64,000 bases of DNA from NCBI GenBank assembly GCA_002448815.1, contig DKAJ01000008.1, positions 13,166-77,165 on the forward strand, read 5' to 3'. Below the pieces are notes generated by a model, which searched no databases, had not been told where the DNA came from, and was given only the letters and a program-made list of their open reading frames with translations. A program made the position numbers and the translations under genes. Shown piece after piece: positions 34,282-43,101 of the stretch; position 1 is the first letter of the stretch; the number at the start of each line of letters is the position of its first letter. The stretch comes from Micavibrio sp. UBA6929. Its GTDB lineage: Bacteria; Pseudomonadota; Alphaproteobacteria; Micavibrionales; Micavibrionaceae.

Positions 34282-34371
34282 GAGGTGCAGCTATGTCTCG
34301 CGTTAATCGTTAAGGAATGACGGTATTTTTGCAGGGCTGCGGTGGATGTGCAAGGGGCGTCGCGCCGCGTG

Positions 34372-35595
34372 TTAGGAGTTCTCCCCCGAAATGTTGTGAT
34401 TCATACTGGCCGCTAGTAAAAGTATAACGCCGAAGTCCAGTGATTTATAAGCGCCATAAAGCGTGACATCAATGGCAATGGGCGCGCAAAGTGCCATAAC
34501 CATAATGGGCGCTTGCCGGAATTTCTGTATCAAGGGCCACAAAATGGATGTCAGGTATCCGCCTATGATGATCAGCCCTAGTAGCCCGGTTTTCAGGAGG
34601 CTAGCGCTGATCAGGCCGTGCGTAAATGTGACATAAGCGCCGCTGGTTGCTGGCGAGAAAAGGCCACTGCCCCAGCCGAGGCCAATGATGGCGCCAAGGG
34701 GGGTGGATTGAAGGGCGTCGATGACGGCCTGCCATTCTTCTGCGCGCATATTGACGCCATGTTGCAGGGTCTTTTCGTTAAGCGCTGTAATGGTATTTAA
34801 GACAGGCGAAGCAAAGCTGGAGATGCTAAGCAGCGCGGCAATGACGGCGATAAAGACAAGGGGGCTTTTGATCGGCGCTGTTTTGGCTGTATGCAAGTGC
34901 GCGTAAAGGCATGTTATGACGAGGAGTGCAAGGCTTGCACGCTGCAGTGTGATGGACATTGCGGCGACGCATGCGACGCTGCTGCCAAGAAGGATGAGCA
35001 TTGTTAATGCCTGATGCGGCGCTGTTATGACGCGCAGGTTGAGGCGGCTGAGCGCCACGTAATATCCTAATGCAGCGGTTAAAAAGAGTGTGGGTGCATT
35101 CGCCAGATATGTGAGCTCGTTTGTGCCGGTGTGCAAGAACGGCGCAAAGCTGTGCGCTAGAAATGTGCTGGGGTCTTGGGCAAGTGTGCGCAGGGCAAAG
35201 AGTGTTCCCATGATGCAGGCCGTTATCAGAAGGCGTTTTTGCCGCGCGGCATTATCGTGCAATAGGTCCAGATAAAAAAGTGGCATAAATAAAAAGCAAA
35301 CGGCGATGACGTCACGCATGATATCAGTCATTGGCATATTGGCTATGACACCTGTAAAAAGCGGTATGCTAAGCGCGTAGAGCAAGGCGATTAAACCGCA
35401 TGAGTAAAGTGCGGGTATTGGGGCTTGTGCGTTAAAGCGGTATGCCAGTTTTAATGCGCCGGGAATGGCTGCAAAGCACAGCAGTGCGCCGATAACCCCT
35501 TCGATAAAGGCTGGCGCGTCCGGTGTCGGCGAGCTGAACCCCGCATAGATCAGCAGCGCAATAATAAGGCAGTAAAAGCGTATGGAATCAAACAC
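34372..35595 (-). CDS. O-antigen ligase/polymerase-like membrane protein
   Basis: The 407-aa protein has about ten to eleven hydrophobic helices and a periplasmic loop (about 265-305) with LNEKTLQHGVNMRAEEWQAV followed by LGAIIGLGWGSGLF and THGLISASLLKTGLLGLI. The R and H-containing loop and the following helix fit the Wzy_C (WaaL/Wzy) family. Wzy and WaaL cannot be separated from sequence alone. It lies upstream of the GT4 gene with a 90-bp gap. Confidence 0.7.
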   Translation of the reverse strand: MFDSIRFYCLIIALLIYAGFSSPTPDAPAFIEGVIGALLCFAAIPGALKLAYRFNAQAPIPALYSCGLIALLYALSIPLFTGVIANMPMTDIMRDVIAVCFLFMPLFYLDLLHDNAARQKRLLITACIMGTLFALRTLAQDPSTFLAHSFAPFLHTGTNELTYLANAPTLFLTAALGYYVALSRLNLRVITAPHQALTMLILLGSSVACVAAMSITLQRASLALLVITCLYAHLHTAKTAPIKSPLVFIAVIAALLSISSFASPVLNTITALNEKTLQHGVNMRAEEWQAVIDALQSTPLGAIIGLGWGSGLFSPATSGAYVTFTHGLISASLLKTGLLGLIIIGGYLTSILWPLIQKFRQAPIMVMALCAPIAIDVTLYGAYKSLDFGVILLLAASMNHNISGENS

Positions 35596-35681
35596 CTCAT
35601 AAGTATAAGGCGCGGATGAAACGCGGTGAAATGAAAAGGGCGTGTTTACTGGCTTTATACCTTGGTTTATAAACTGTTGTT

Positions 35682-36635
35682 ATGAAGATTTTATTTATTA
35701 CAGCCAGCCGCATTGGTGATGCCGTGTTATCCAGCGGCGTTTTATCACATATTGAGCGGAGCTATCCTGAGGCGCAAGTCACTGTAGCGTGCGGCCCTTT
35801 GGCCGTGAGTTTGTTTGAGGGATGTCCTTTTGTTGAAACTGTTATTCCGTTGCAGAAGCGTTCGTATCATCGTCACTGGATTGATTTATGGCGCGCGAGT
35901 ATCGGGACGCATTGGGACTGGGTGATTGATTTGCGCAATTCTGCCGTCTCGCGCTTGGTGCGCGCGAAAAAGCGCAGTATTTTTGGCCCGCATATTGATA
36001 AGACGCAGCACAAAGTTTTGCAAAATGCGGCTGTGATTGGTGTTACACCTGCGCCTGAGCCAAAGTTATGGTTTACGGACGCGCAACAAGAGAAGGCTCT
36101 GGCGCTTATGGGCAATGCGCAGGGACGTAAGACGATCGGCGTGGGGCCGGCAGCGAACTGGCAGGGGAAAACATGGCCAGCAGAGCGCTTCATCGAAATT
36201 TTATCAGGTTTGGTTGGTAAAGGCGGCGCGTATCAAGGTGCGCGCATTGCTGTTTTTGGCGCGCCAGGTGAAGAAGATGTGTGTCAGCAGGTTTTGTCAG
36301 CATTTCCTGCGGCAGATACGCTGGATTTGATTGCCAAAGGCAGCCCCGGTGAAGCGGCGGCGATGATTGCGCAGTGTGATTTTTATTTGGGTAATGATTC
36401 TGGCTTGATGCATGCGGCGGCGGCGTGCGGCGTTAAAACATTTGGTTTGTTTGGGCCTAGCTACCCCCATTTATACAGCCCATGGGGGCAGCATTGTGCC
36501 TATGCGCGCACGCCAGAAAGCTTTGACGAATTGATTGACTATGAAGGGTATACGCCGCAAAGTGCGCCATGCCTTATGGGCAGCCTCAGCACCGATATGG
36601 TGCGTCAGTCTTTAGAGGGTTTTCTTCAATCTTAA
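35682..36635 (+). CDS. Glycosyltransferase family 9 (heptosyltransferase-like)
   Basis: The 317-aa GT-B enzyme has ILFITASRIGDAVLSSGVLSHI at the N-terminus, GPAANWQGKTWPAERF in the middle and the C-terminal FYLGNDSGLMHAAAACGVKT, the ADP-heptose:LPS heptosyltransferase signature (D-S-G-x-x-H-x-A-A). It probably acts on LPS inner core. It is on the plus strand, divergent from the ligase-like gene. It may equally be WaaC, WaaF or a related enzyme. Confidence 0.8.
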   Translation: MKILFITASRIGDAVLSSGVLSHIERSYPEAQVTVACGPLAVSLFEGCPFVETVIPLQKRSYHRHWIDLWRASIGTHWDWVIDLRNSAVSRLVRAKKRSIFGPHIDKTQHKVLQNAAVIGVTPAPEPKLWFTDAQQEKALALMGNAQGRKTIGVGPAANWQGKTWPAERFIEILSGLVGKGGAYQGARIAVFGAPGEEDVCQQVLSAFPAADTLDLIAKGSPGEAAAMIAQCDFYLGNDSGLMHAAAACGVKTFGLFGPSYPHLYSPWGQHCAYARTPESFDELIDYEGYTPQSAPCLMGSLSTDMVRQSLEGFLQS

Positions 36636-36665
36636 GCAGGTGAATATCGAGGCCGCGCGCGGATC

Positions 36666-37196
36666 TTAGTCGTTTGTGCGGCTATAATGTGCAGGGTCGC
36701 GATCGTACATTGGCGGGGGTCTGACAGGCTCGCTCAGCAGGCCGTTTTTATCTGGTTTTTCTCGTCTAGGACGAATGTTCAGCGTGTCAGTGACGCTGTA
36801 GGGGAGGTTTTTAATCCGTTCCCACCCTTTGGCATACATGCACCCGTCGAAATTGCTGTAATCGTTACTACCGCTTAGGAGGGCTACGCCACCTTCGCGT
36901 CCTTGGATGCGGTAGAGTGTTTCCGGATCGGCCTCTTTGATGTACCCATCAAATGTGGTTGGGATTGGGTTATCCAGCTCGTGCAGGCGTTCAAGTTCTT
37001 TGAGTTCGAATACGCAATTTTGGATATCACGGTGCAAGATTTGCTGAGCCTTGGGGCCGTGCATATAGATTGACTGTGATGTGTTGCTGCGTTGCCAGTA
37101 TTGTTGATCGGGGTAGTTGCGTGCGCATGACGCGATGCTGCCGAGCGTAAGCAGGCAGAGCGTTATTTTTAAGGCATTGTTTGGAGTTTGCGTCAT
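36666..37196 (-). CDS. Putative lipoprotein of unknown function
   Basis: From the ATG at 37196 the product is 176 aa, starting with a lipoprotein signal peptide (NALKITLCLLTLGSIASC, lipobox with Cys at about residue 24). The mature part includes a C-N-x-x-x-Y-like arrangement (GCMYAKGWERIKNLPYS) found in small outer-membrane-associated lipoproteins, with no named domain. The open frame starts 20 residues earlier without a ribosome site, so I use the later ATG. It lies downstream of the YejA-like gene and may be in its unit. Confidence 0.6.
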   Translation of the reverse strand: MTQTPNNALKITLCLLTLGSIASCARNYPDQQYWQRSNTSQSIYMHGPKAQQILHRDIQNCVFELKELERLHELDNPIPTTFDGYIKEADPETLYRIQGREGGVALLSGSNDYSNFDGCMYAKGWERIKNLPYSVTDTLNIRPRREKPDKNGLLSEPVRPPPMYDRDPAHYSRTND

Positions 37197-37236
37197 GGCG
37201 TTTATGTTACCAAGGCGAAAAACACGCAGCAATTTG

Positions 37237-38967
37237 TTATTGCGCAGTGGGATCATTCATCCACCATGTTTCAATGACGGCGCCGTATAGGGATGGCTCG
37301 TCAGGGTGTTTCAGGTGTTTCCAATAGGCGTAATAGTCCGCATTGTTATAAAAAAGCGGGATCATATAGTGACCTGATAGCAGTTTGCTGTCGAGGGCGC
37401 GCACGGTGTTGACAAGATCTTGTCTTGTTTTTGATCTTGCGATGGAATCGGCAAGGCGATCAATTTCAGGGTCGCAAATGCCAGGAAAGTTCCAGCGTGC
37501 GGACTGGTTTGCGGCCTCGCAACTGAAATACAGCATTTGTTCCGTCCCTGGGGATAGGCTGGATTGCCAGTAATAGATCGTCATATCAAAATCGTAATCG
37601 TTCATGCGCGCGCGGTAGGCGGCGGAGTCCATTACGTGGATTTTTGCGGTGATGCCAGCTTTTTCAAGGGCGCGTGCAAAATGCAGGGCGATTTTTTCAT
37701 CCTCAGGTGCGCCAAGCAATATTTCAAAGGTGAAGAGGTTTTGTGTCTCTTTTTCAACGCGCTTGCCGTCTTGGATGATCCATCCTGCTTGCTCAAGCAA
37801 GGCATAGGCCTTGCGCATATCTGTGCGTCGTTTGCTTATGTCTGTCTCGTCTTGCGTGGAGGAGGGGGCTTGATATGACGCTGCAAGCTCTGAGTTGGGG
37901 TAGTAACTGTCGATTTTTTTGAAATCACCATAAAACAGGTTTTTGTTGATCCAGTCATCGTCAAGTAACAGTGACAAAGCCTCGCGGACACGGATGTCGT
38001 CAAAGGGCGCGCGGCGGGTGTTGAAGATTAATCCTTTGGCGCGGACGGGGCGCTTGTGCGGAATTGTTTCGCGGATGATGTTTCCCTCGCGCACGGCAGG
38101 GATATCATAGGCGTTCATCCATCTGGAAACGTCAGGTTCGTGCCGCAAATCTGTTTGCCCCGATTTGAAGGCCTCAAGCGCCACACCATCATCACGAAAA
38201 TAGTGAAAAGTAATGGTGTCAAAGTTGTTATGCCCTGCGCGGGGGAGCTTATCTTTTGCCCAATAATCGCTAACGCGTTCGTAGGAAATATTGCGCCCAG
38301 GAGTAAGGGATTTTATTTTATACGCTCCGTTTCCCATCGGTTTTTCCAATGTGGTTGTGTCGAACGCTCTGTCTTGCCAATATGATTTTGAAAGGATGGG
38401 CATCATGGACATGATGAGGGCGGTTTCTCGATCGTATCCTTCGCCGAATTTAAATTGTATACGGTTCGGCGCGATTCTTATATATTCTGTCACGATTTTA
38501 TAAATGCGGCGCATATTGGGGCGACCATATTCGCGTAGGGTTTCGAATGAGAAAATGACGTCCTCAACAGTGATGGGTGTGCCGTCATGAAAGCGCGCCT
38601 CTCGATCAATGGTAAAGGTAATCCATGACCTGTCTGGTGCGATGGTGTATCCCTTGGCAATTAGTGGGTACATTGTAAAGGGCTCGTCCCATGATCTGGC
38701 CATCAGACTGTCTGTGATCATGCCAAGGCCTGCGGCAGGTTTGCCTTTGATGGTATAAGGCACAAGCGTATCAAAACTGCCAATGACCGCGCGGTTTACA
38801 TGACCGCCTTTAGGGGCGTCAGGGTTCGCGTAGTTCAGGTGCGTATCATTGCGCGTATGTTTGGGCGTGCCGTGCATGGCAAGGCCGTAAAGCAGATCTT
38901 GCCCATCATTGGCACTGGCAGGGGCGCAAAGCGCAAAAAGCGCAGTGAGAAGCAGTAAGAAACGCAT
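37237..38967 (-). CDS. ABC transporter substrate-binding protein, YejA-like (family 5)
   Basis: This 576-aa periplasmic protein has a signal peptide (RFLLLLTALFALCAPASA). Its core reads YGLAMHGTPKHTRND and YANPDAPKGGHVNRAVIGSF, the first lobe motif of YejA/oligopeptide (SBP_bac_5) proteins. The family binds peptides or microcin C-like compounds. No permease or ATPase gene (yejB, yejE, yejF) lies nearby, so its partners must be elsewhere. The ATG shares one base with the stop of the PfkB-family gene upstream, indicating coupling. Confidence 0.85.
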   Translation of the reverse strand: MRFLLLLTALFALCAPASANDGQDLLYGLAMHGTPKHTRNDTHLNYANPDAPKGGHVNRAVIGSFDTLVPYTIKGKPAAGLGMITDSLMARSWDEPFTMYPLIAKGYTIAPDRSWITFTIDREARFHDGTPITVEDVIFSFETLREYGRPNMRRIYKIVTEYIRIAPNRIQFKFGEGYDRETALIMSMMPILSKSYWQDRAFDTTTLEKPMGNGAYKIKSLTPGRNISYERVSDYWAKDKLPRAGHNNFDTITFHYFRDDGVALEAFKSGQTDLRHEPDVSRWMNAYDIPAVREGNIIRETIPHKRPVRAKGLIFNTRRAPFDDIRVREALSLLLDDDWINKNLFYGDFKKIDSYYPNSELAASYQAPSSTQDETDISKRRTDMRKAYALLEQAGWIIQDGKRVEKETQNLFTFEILLGAPEDEKIALHFARALEKAGITAKIHVMDSAAYRARMNDYDFDMTIYYWQSSLSPGTEQMLYFSCEAANQSARWNFPGICDPEIDRLADSIARSKTRQDLVNTVRALDSKLLSGHYMIPLFYNNADYYAYWKHLKHPDEPSLYGAVIETWWMNDPTAQ

Positions 38968-39980
38968 TAGCTTGTAATCAGGCCTTTACTGATTGCGAGG
39001 TCTTTGAGGTTAACCTGTGGTCGTGGTCCGATATGCGAGATGACCTCAGCCGCAGCAAGTGTGCCTAGTTGACCGCATGTTTCCAAAGGCAGGCCTTCGG
39101 TAAAGCCATATAAGAAACCAGCGGCGAACTGGTCACCTGCGCCTGTGGTATCAATGACGGCGTCAACTGGCGCGGCAGGCACGGCAATAGCTTCTGTGCG
39201 ATTGCGGATGAGTGCGCCTTTTTCGCTGCGCGTTATGGCGGCGATTTCCACATGTTGGCTGACGGCGTTGACCGCGTCTTCGATATCGGCGCGCATATAT
39301 AGTGATTTAATTTCATCTTCGTTGGCGAACAGGATATCGACATGGCTTTCGACCAAGCGCAGGAAGTCACTGCGGTGGCGATCAACGCAAAACGGGTCAG
39401 ATAAGCTCAGGGCAATGCGGTGGCCTGCTCTATGCGCGGCTTCGGCGGCTTTGATAAAGGCGTGCTTGGCAGTGTCCTTGTCAAACAAATAGCCTTCTAA
39501 ATAGGTGACTTGTGCGTTGGTGATAAGGGCCTCATCAACGTCGAGGTCGTTAATTTCAACGCTGGCGCCTAGAAGAGTGTTCATTGTGCGCTGCGCGTCG
39601 GGGGTGATCATAACCATGCATCGCCCAGTTGGTGCGCCAATGGCGAGGGGCTGTGTGGTGAATTCAATGCCAAGGCTGCGCAAATCGTTTTGGAATGTTG
39701 CGCCGAGTTCATCATCTGCGACTTTGCCGATGAATCCGCCGCGACCACCCAAAGATGCGAATCCAGCCATTGTATTAGCCGCGGAGCCGCCAGAGGTTTC
39801 TGTGCAATCTTTCAAAAGCGCATAGAGCTCAACCGCGCGGTCAGGCTCAATTAAGGCCATTGTGCCTTTTTCGATTCCATGCTGAGCGCATTGCTCTTGC
39901 AGAAAGTCGTCAGTGACACTGGATAGGACGTCAACGAGTGCATTTCCGATGGCGACAACGCCGTATTTTGGTTTGGACAT
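38967..39980 (-). CDS. PfkB-family carbohydrate kinase, adenosine kinase-like
   Basis: The 337-aa enzyme has VVAIGNALVDVLSSV at the N-terminus, GGSAANTMAGFASLGGRGGF (first PfkB signature) and VDAVIDTTGAGDQFAAGFLYG with the catalytic Asp. The N-terminal form is of the adenosine kinase/ribokinase branch common in alphaproteobacteria. Substrate is not certain. It is the first gene of a unit with the YejA-like gene. Confidence 0.85.
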   Translation of the reverse strand: MSKPKYGVVAIGNALVDVLSSVTDDFLQEQCAQHGIEKGTMALIEPDRAVELYALLKDCTETSGGSAANTMAGFASLGGRGGFIGKVADDELGATFQNDLRSLGIEFTTQPLAIGAPTGRCMVMITPDAQRTMNTLLGASVEINDLDVDEALITNAQVTYLEGYLFDKDTAKHAFIKAAEAAHRAGHRIALSLSDPFCVDRHRSDFLRLVESHVDILFANEDEIKSLYMRADIEDAVNAVSQHVEIAAITRSEKGALIRNRTEAIAVPAAPVDAVIDTTGAGDQFAAGFLYGFTEGLPLETCGQLGTLAAAEVISHIGPRPQVNLKDLAISKGLITS

Positions 39981-40065
39981 GAGGGGCGCCTTTCTTTGGC
40001 TCTTGAACTCAAAGGTTATTCCCTATATTTCTAACGCTAGTTATAGATAAGGGCAAGGCATCGAT

Positions 40066-40638
40066 ATGGATGACGGACAAAAGATCAGGGACAAAATCAT
40101 AGATGCGGCGTTGCATCTGGCTAGTGTGCAGGCCTGGGATGATATCGGCTTTTTGGATATTGCAGCGCAGACAGATTTAACCTTGGACCAGATTTATGCT
40201 CACTTTGCGCAAGAGTCTGACATTCTGGCAGGGTTTGGTGCGCGTCTTGATGCGCAAGTATGCGCGGCGATTGGCCCTATACGCGAAACCGAGACATGCC
40301 GTGATCGCTTGTTTGATTTATTGATGGAGCGTTATGAAGGTCTGAATGCGCACCGCGCGGCGATGGCTTCGGTTTTTAAGGCCTTTGAAGGTGACCCAAA
40401 ACAAGTGATTTTAGGCTTGCCACATATTGCGCGTTCGATGCAAGTGATGCTGGATAGTGCAGGCATTGAAAGCAGCGGTGTGCGCGGCGCGATTAAGCTG
40501 AGCGGTTTGATTGGGATATATTTGCGCGGCGTTTACCTGTTAATGCAAGACGACAGCCCAGAGATGGTTAAGGTGATGGCGGCGCTTGATCGTGATCTTC
40601 AGCGCGCAGAAACGCTCATGAACTTTACGTCTATATAA
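40066..40638 (+). CDS. TetR-family-like regulator
   Basis: The 190-aa protein starts with a helical N-terminus: RDKIIDAALHLASVQAWDDI and FLDIAAQTDLTLDQIYAHFA, the three-helix DNA-binding pattern of TetR proteins (the turn has Y-A-H-F where Y-x-H-F is usual). The rest is helical. It resembles a branch near COQ9-like proteins of alphaproteobacteria. It is divergent from the PfkB-family gene (85 bp), a possible target, and nearly abuts the convergent gene at 40651. Confidence 0.7.
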   Translation: MDDGQKIRDKIIDAALHLASVQAWDDIGFLDIAAQTDLTLDQIYAHFAQESDILAGFGARLDAQVCAAIGPIRETETCRDRLFDLLMERYEGLNAHRAAMASVFKAFEGDPKQVILGLPHIARSMQVMLDSAGIESSGVRGAIKLSGLIGIYLRGVYLLMQDDSPEMVKVMAALDRDLQRAETLMNFTSI

Positions 40639-40650
40639 TAAAGATTAGCC

Positions 40651-41211
40651 TTAATAGTTTTTGAATACGCCAGTGTTTTTCTTTTTGAATTGAAACAGCT
40701 TATTCGTGCGCTGTTGTTTGGCGTTTTTATTGTTCGGGCTGAGATAAATATTTTTGCTTTGAGATTTTTGCCGTGCTTTTGCCGAATTTTGTAGCGCTTG
40801 TTTTTTGGCGTTTGCCTCGCGCATAGATTTAAGTGCCTGCGCATTTTTTGACATTTTAATGGCGCGCATCGTTTTTATCTCTTCACTGTTGCTCGGGCCT
40901 GGGCCAGATGAAGAGAGTAGTTTTTGATCGAAAAGCTCTGGCACATCCACGCCTGTTTTTGCCGACAGCGCAGCGTTTTCTTTTTTACGTTGTTCAATTT
41001 CATCTTTGCTGAGTGTTTGATCTTTTATTAAAGAATCGGTGTCTTTTTTTGAAGTCAGCGGCGCGGCGGGTAGGGCGCTCCACAAAGATTTCTTTTCTTT
41101 TTCTTGTTTCATCTTAGAAAAATTTAAAAAATCTGCATGCGCTGGCGTTAGTATAAAAGCACATAAAAACAATGAGATAGATACGCGAGTAAAGATGTTT
41201 TTGTCTGTCAT
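40651..41211 (-). CDS. Secreted basic low-complexity protein, unknown function
   Basis: The 186-aa product has a signal peptide (VSISLFLCAFILTPAHA) and a highly charged mature part rich in Lys, Gln, Ser and Asn (about 30-186), with no cysteines and probably disordered. The region is more AT-rich than its neighbours. No domain is recognisable. It is convergent with the TetR-like gene, and the two stop codons are only 12 bp apart. Confidence 0.45.
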   Translation of the reverse strand: MTDKNIFTRVSISLFLCAFILTPAHADFLNFSKMKQEKEKKSLWSALPAAPLTSKKDTDSLIKDQTLSKDEIEQRKKENAALSAKTGVDVPELFDQKLLSSSGPGPSNSEEIKTMRAIKMSKNAQALKSMREANAKKQALQNSAKARQKSQSKNIYLSPNNKNAKQQRTNKLFQFKKKNTGVFKNY

Positions 41212-41270
41212 ATTCTTATTGTATCAAAAAAAGCAGGCGAGGTGGTCAAAATTGATCTGGGCGTTAAGAG

Positions 41271-41282
41271 TTCCTTAAGGAA
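41271..41282. repeat. 12-bp perfect palindrome upstream of the 41399 gene
   Basis: TTCCTTAAGGAA reads the same on both strands. It lies between two divergent genes (41211 and 41399) and could be an operator; a perfect 6-bp inverted repeat lies 55 bp further on. Confidence 0.35.
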
Positions 41283-41337
41283 TTTGACGCATGATGGGAT
41301 CACTTCCGCAGTACAAAACAAATAAAAACGGGAAGCT

Positions 41338-41355
41338 TCGCGAAATAAATCGCGA
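41338..41355. repeat. Inverted repeat TCGCGA-N6-TCGCGA
   Basis: Two perfect TCGCGA hexamers (each itself palindromic) are spaced by six A/T bases, 43 bp before the ATG at 41399. Spacing and symmetry suit an operator or an mRNA hairpin. Confidence 0.4.
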
Positions 41356-41398
41356 CACATAACGGACGAATGCCGGACAAGAAAAAGGAGTGTTATTA

Positions 41399-42082
41399 AT
41401 GCGTGTTAATGTGAAAAAATTTCTGGAACAAGCTGGCGTAAAGGAGCCATTTTATCCAGGTAAACGTTTGGTGCATAAAATGCGTCAGACAGGGGAATAT
41501 AAAAGTCACTGCGTTGTATTTGATTGGCGTAACCCAGATCAGATCCGCATCGAGATTAAAGCAGGCCTGAGTGGACGTGACCTAGAGCCTGATGCATTGA
41601 AATATTATCCAGTGAGCTTCCAAAGCCCGACTTACGTGAATATTGACGTGGTTAATGATAATGCGCTTGCGCTTATTCAGGGCGGCGTAGTTGATGACGA
41701 AGACGAAGAAGGCGCACAAGGATCATCTGGTAAAGGTGGTGGTGGTAAATCACCTAAGAAAAAGAAAGGTTTGATGGCAGATATGGCCAGTGCCTTTGGT
41801 GAAGCGATTGAAGGTAAAGTGCCTGAGCTTGGTAAAATTAAAGAGATGGTTGTTTTGGGCAAAGAAATCGCAGGCGAGGCCTATGGTCAGGTTATGGATT
41901 TACTGGCGCATCAAATTGATCATATGAAGATTTCTGCAACGGATATGCTGGCGAAGGCAAGTAACCTTGTAACGCGCTATACGCCGCCATCCTTTATGCA
42001 GCCAACAGGCGACGAGCAGGCGACATATAAATATGACCGCACGAAAAACGCCGATATTGGTTTGAAGCAAACCCTTGGATAA
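41399..42082 (+). CDS. Conserved-looking protein of unknown function
   Basis: From the ATG at 41399 (AAGGAG nine bases upstream) the product is 227 aa, with no signal peptide. The first ~95 residues look globular (VNVKKFLEQAGVKEPFYPGK, FDWRNPDQIRIEIKAG). A Gly/Ser/Lys linker (about 100-125) leads to a helical second half (KGLMADMASAFGEAIEGKVP, KISATDMLAKASNLVTRYTP). I do not recognise the family. A strong terminator follows, so it is probably a single-gene unit with a well-defined ribosome site, which suggests good expression. Confidence 0.55.
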   Translation: MRVNVKKFLEQAGVKEPFYPGKRLVHKMRQTGEYKSHCVVFDWRNPDQIRIEIKAGLSGRDLEPDALKYYPVSFQSPTYVNIDVVNDNALALIQGGVVDDEDEEGAQGSSGKGGGGKSPKKKKGLMADMASAFGEAIEGKVPELGKIKEMVVLGKEIAGEAYGQVMDLLAHQIDHMKISATDMLAKASNLVTRYTPPSFMQPTGDEQATYKYDRTKNADIGLKQTLG

Positions 42083-42129
42083 GAGGTTTATTGCTTAACA
42101 TTAAGAACACATTTTTCTCTCTCCTTAAT

Positions 42130-42165
42130 GCCGCAGACTTGCAAAAGTTTTGCGGCTTTTTTTTT
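42130..42165 (+). terminator. Rho-independent terminator after the 41399 gene
   Basis: GCCGCA and TGCGGC arms enclose a 15-base loop that itself contains ACTT/AAGT complementarity, followed by nine T residues. It lies 48 bp after the stop codon. Confidence 0.85.
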
Positions 42166-42203
42166 GTTTGCTTTGTCAGTGGCCTTGCGCCACATTACAG
42201 AGC

Positions 42204-43073
42204 ATGAGCAATCAAGATGATTCCAATGCGGATAAAGAAGGGCAGGCCGAAAAGGCATCTGACCCGAAAGTGGTTGATTTTACATCCCGCAAGGCCAAGC
42301 GTAGTCAGGACAATTCCGCGTCACGGTTTGTTGGCGCGAAGAAATGGGATATTAGCTATAAAAGTCAAAAGTGGGGTTCAGGCAATGGCGATAAAGTATC
42401 CCCAAACAGCCAAGGCAATAGTGGCTTTGTCCGCGGTGGTGGCAAGCAGCCGTTTTTCAATTTTTCCAAAATTCCGCCTTTTGTCAGATTTCTGGCGATG
42501 GCTTTTGTTATTGTTCATGCGCTGCTGACATTGATTGTGCCGCAGGATTCTGTGGCGAAGATTTATACGGTGTTTGCCTTTGTTCCGGCGGTGTTTTCTG
42601 GTGAAAATGGTGTGATACCGCTGCTCAGCTTGCTCTCGCCGGTTACGTATATGTTTTTGCATGCGGATTGGATGCATGTTGTTTTCAATACATTGATGAT
42701 GGTGGTGTTTGGCACAGTGATCGAGCGTGCCTTTGGCGCGCGTATATGTGCGGCGTTTTTCTTTGTCGGCGGATTGGCTGGCGCCCTTATCTTTTGGGGG
42801 CTGAATGTTGATGGCGCATGGCCGTTAATGGGCGCGTCGGCAGGCATTAGTGCCTTGTTCGGTGCGCTGATCTTGCATATGGACGGGCAGATGCGCCGCG
42901 TTTCTTTCGTGAAACGTCCGTGCGCCAGTGTGATGATTATCATCTGGATTGTGATTATGGTTGTGACAGGTTTGATGGGCGGCGGGCATATTGCATGGCC
43001 ATCGCATATTGCAGGCTTTTTGAGCGGCCTTGCCCTTTACGAAGGGATGCGCCGCGGCTATGTGCGCTTTTAG
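42204..43073 (+). CDS. Rhomboid family intramembrane serine protease
   Basis: From the ATG at 42204 the product is 289 aa with a soluble, polar N-terminus (about 1-90) and six hydrophobic helices. The rhomboid signature appears as YMFLHADWMHVVFNTLMMVV (H-x-x-x-x-H/N), the catalytic Ser in MGASAGISALFGALI (G-x-S-x) and the catalytic His in WPSHIAGFLSGLALYEG. The frame extends upstream to 42150, but only the ATG at 42204 is followed by a plausible N-terminus. Substrate unknown. Confidence 0.85.
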   Translation: MSNQDDSNADKEGQAEKASDPKVVDFTSRKAKRSQDNSASRFVGAKKWDISYKSQKWGSGNGDKVSPNSQGNSGFVRGGGKQPFFNFSKIPPFVRFLAMAFVIVHALLTLIVPQDSVAKIYTVFAFVPAVFSGENGVIPLLSLLSPVTYMFLHADWMHVVFNTLMMVVFGTVIERAFGARICAAFFFVGGLAGALIFWGLNVDGAWPLMGASAGISALFGALILHMDGQMRRVSFVKRPCASVMIIIWIVIMVVTGLMGGGHIAWPSHIAGFLSGLALYEGMRRGYVRF

Positions 43074-43101
43074 ATTTTTCTTTTGTCGTTAGATGGGGGG
43101 A

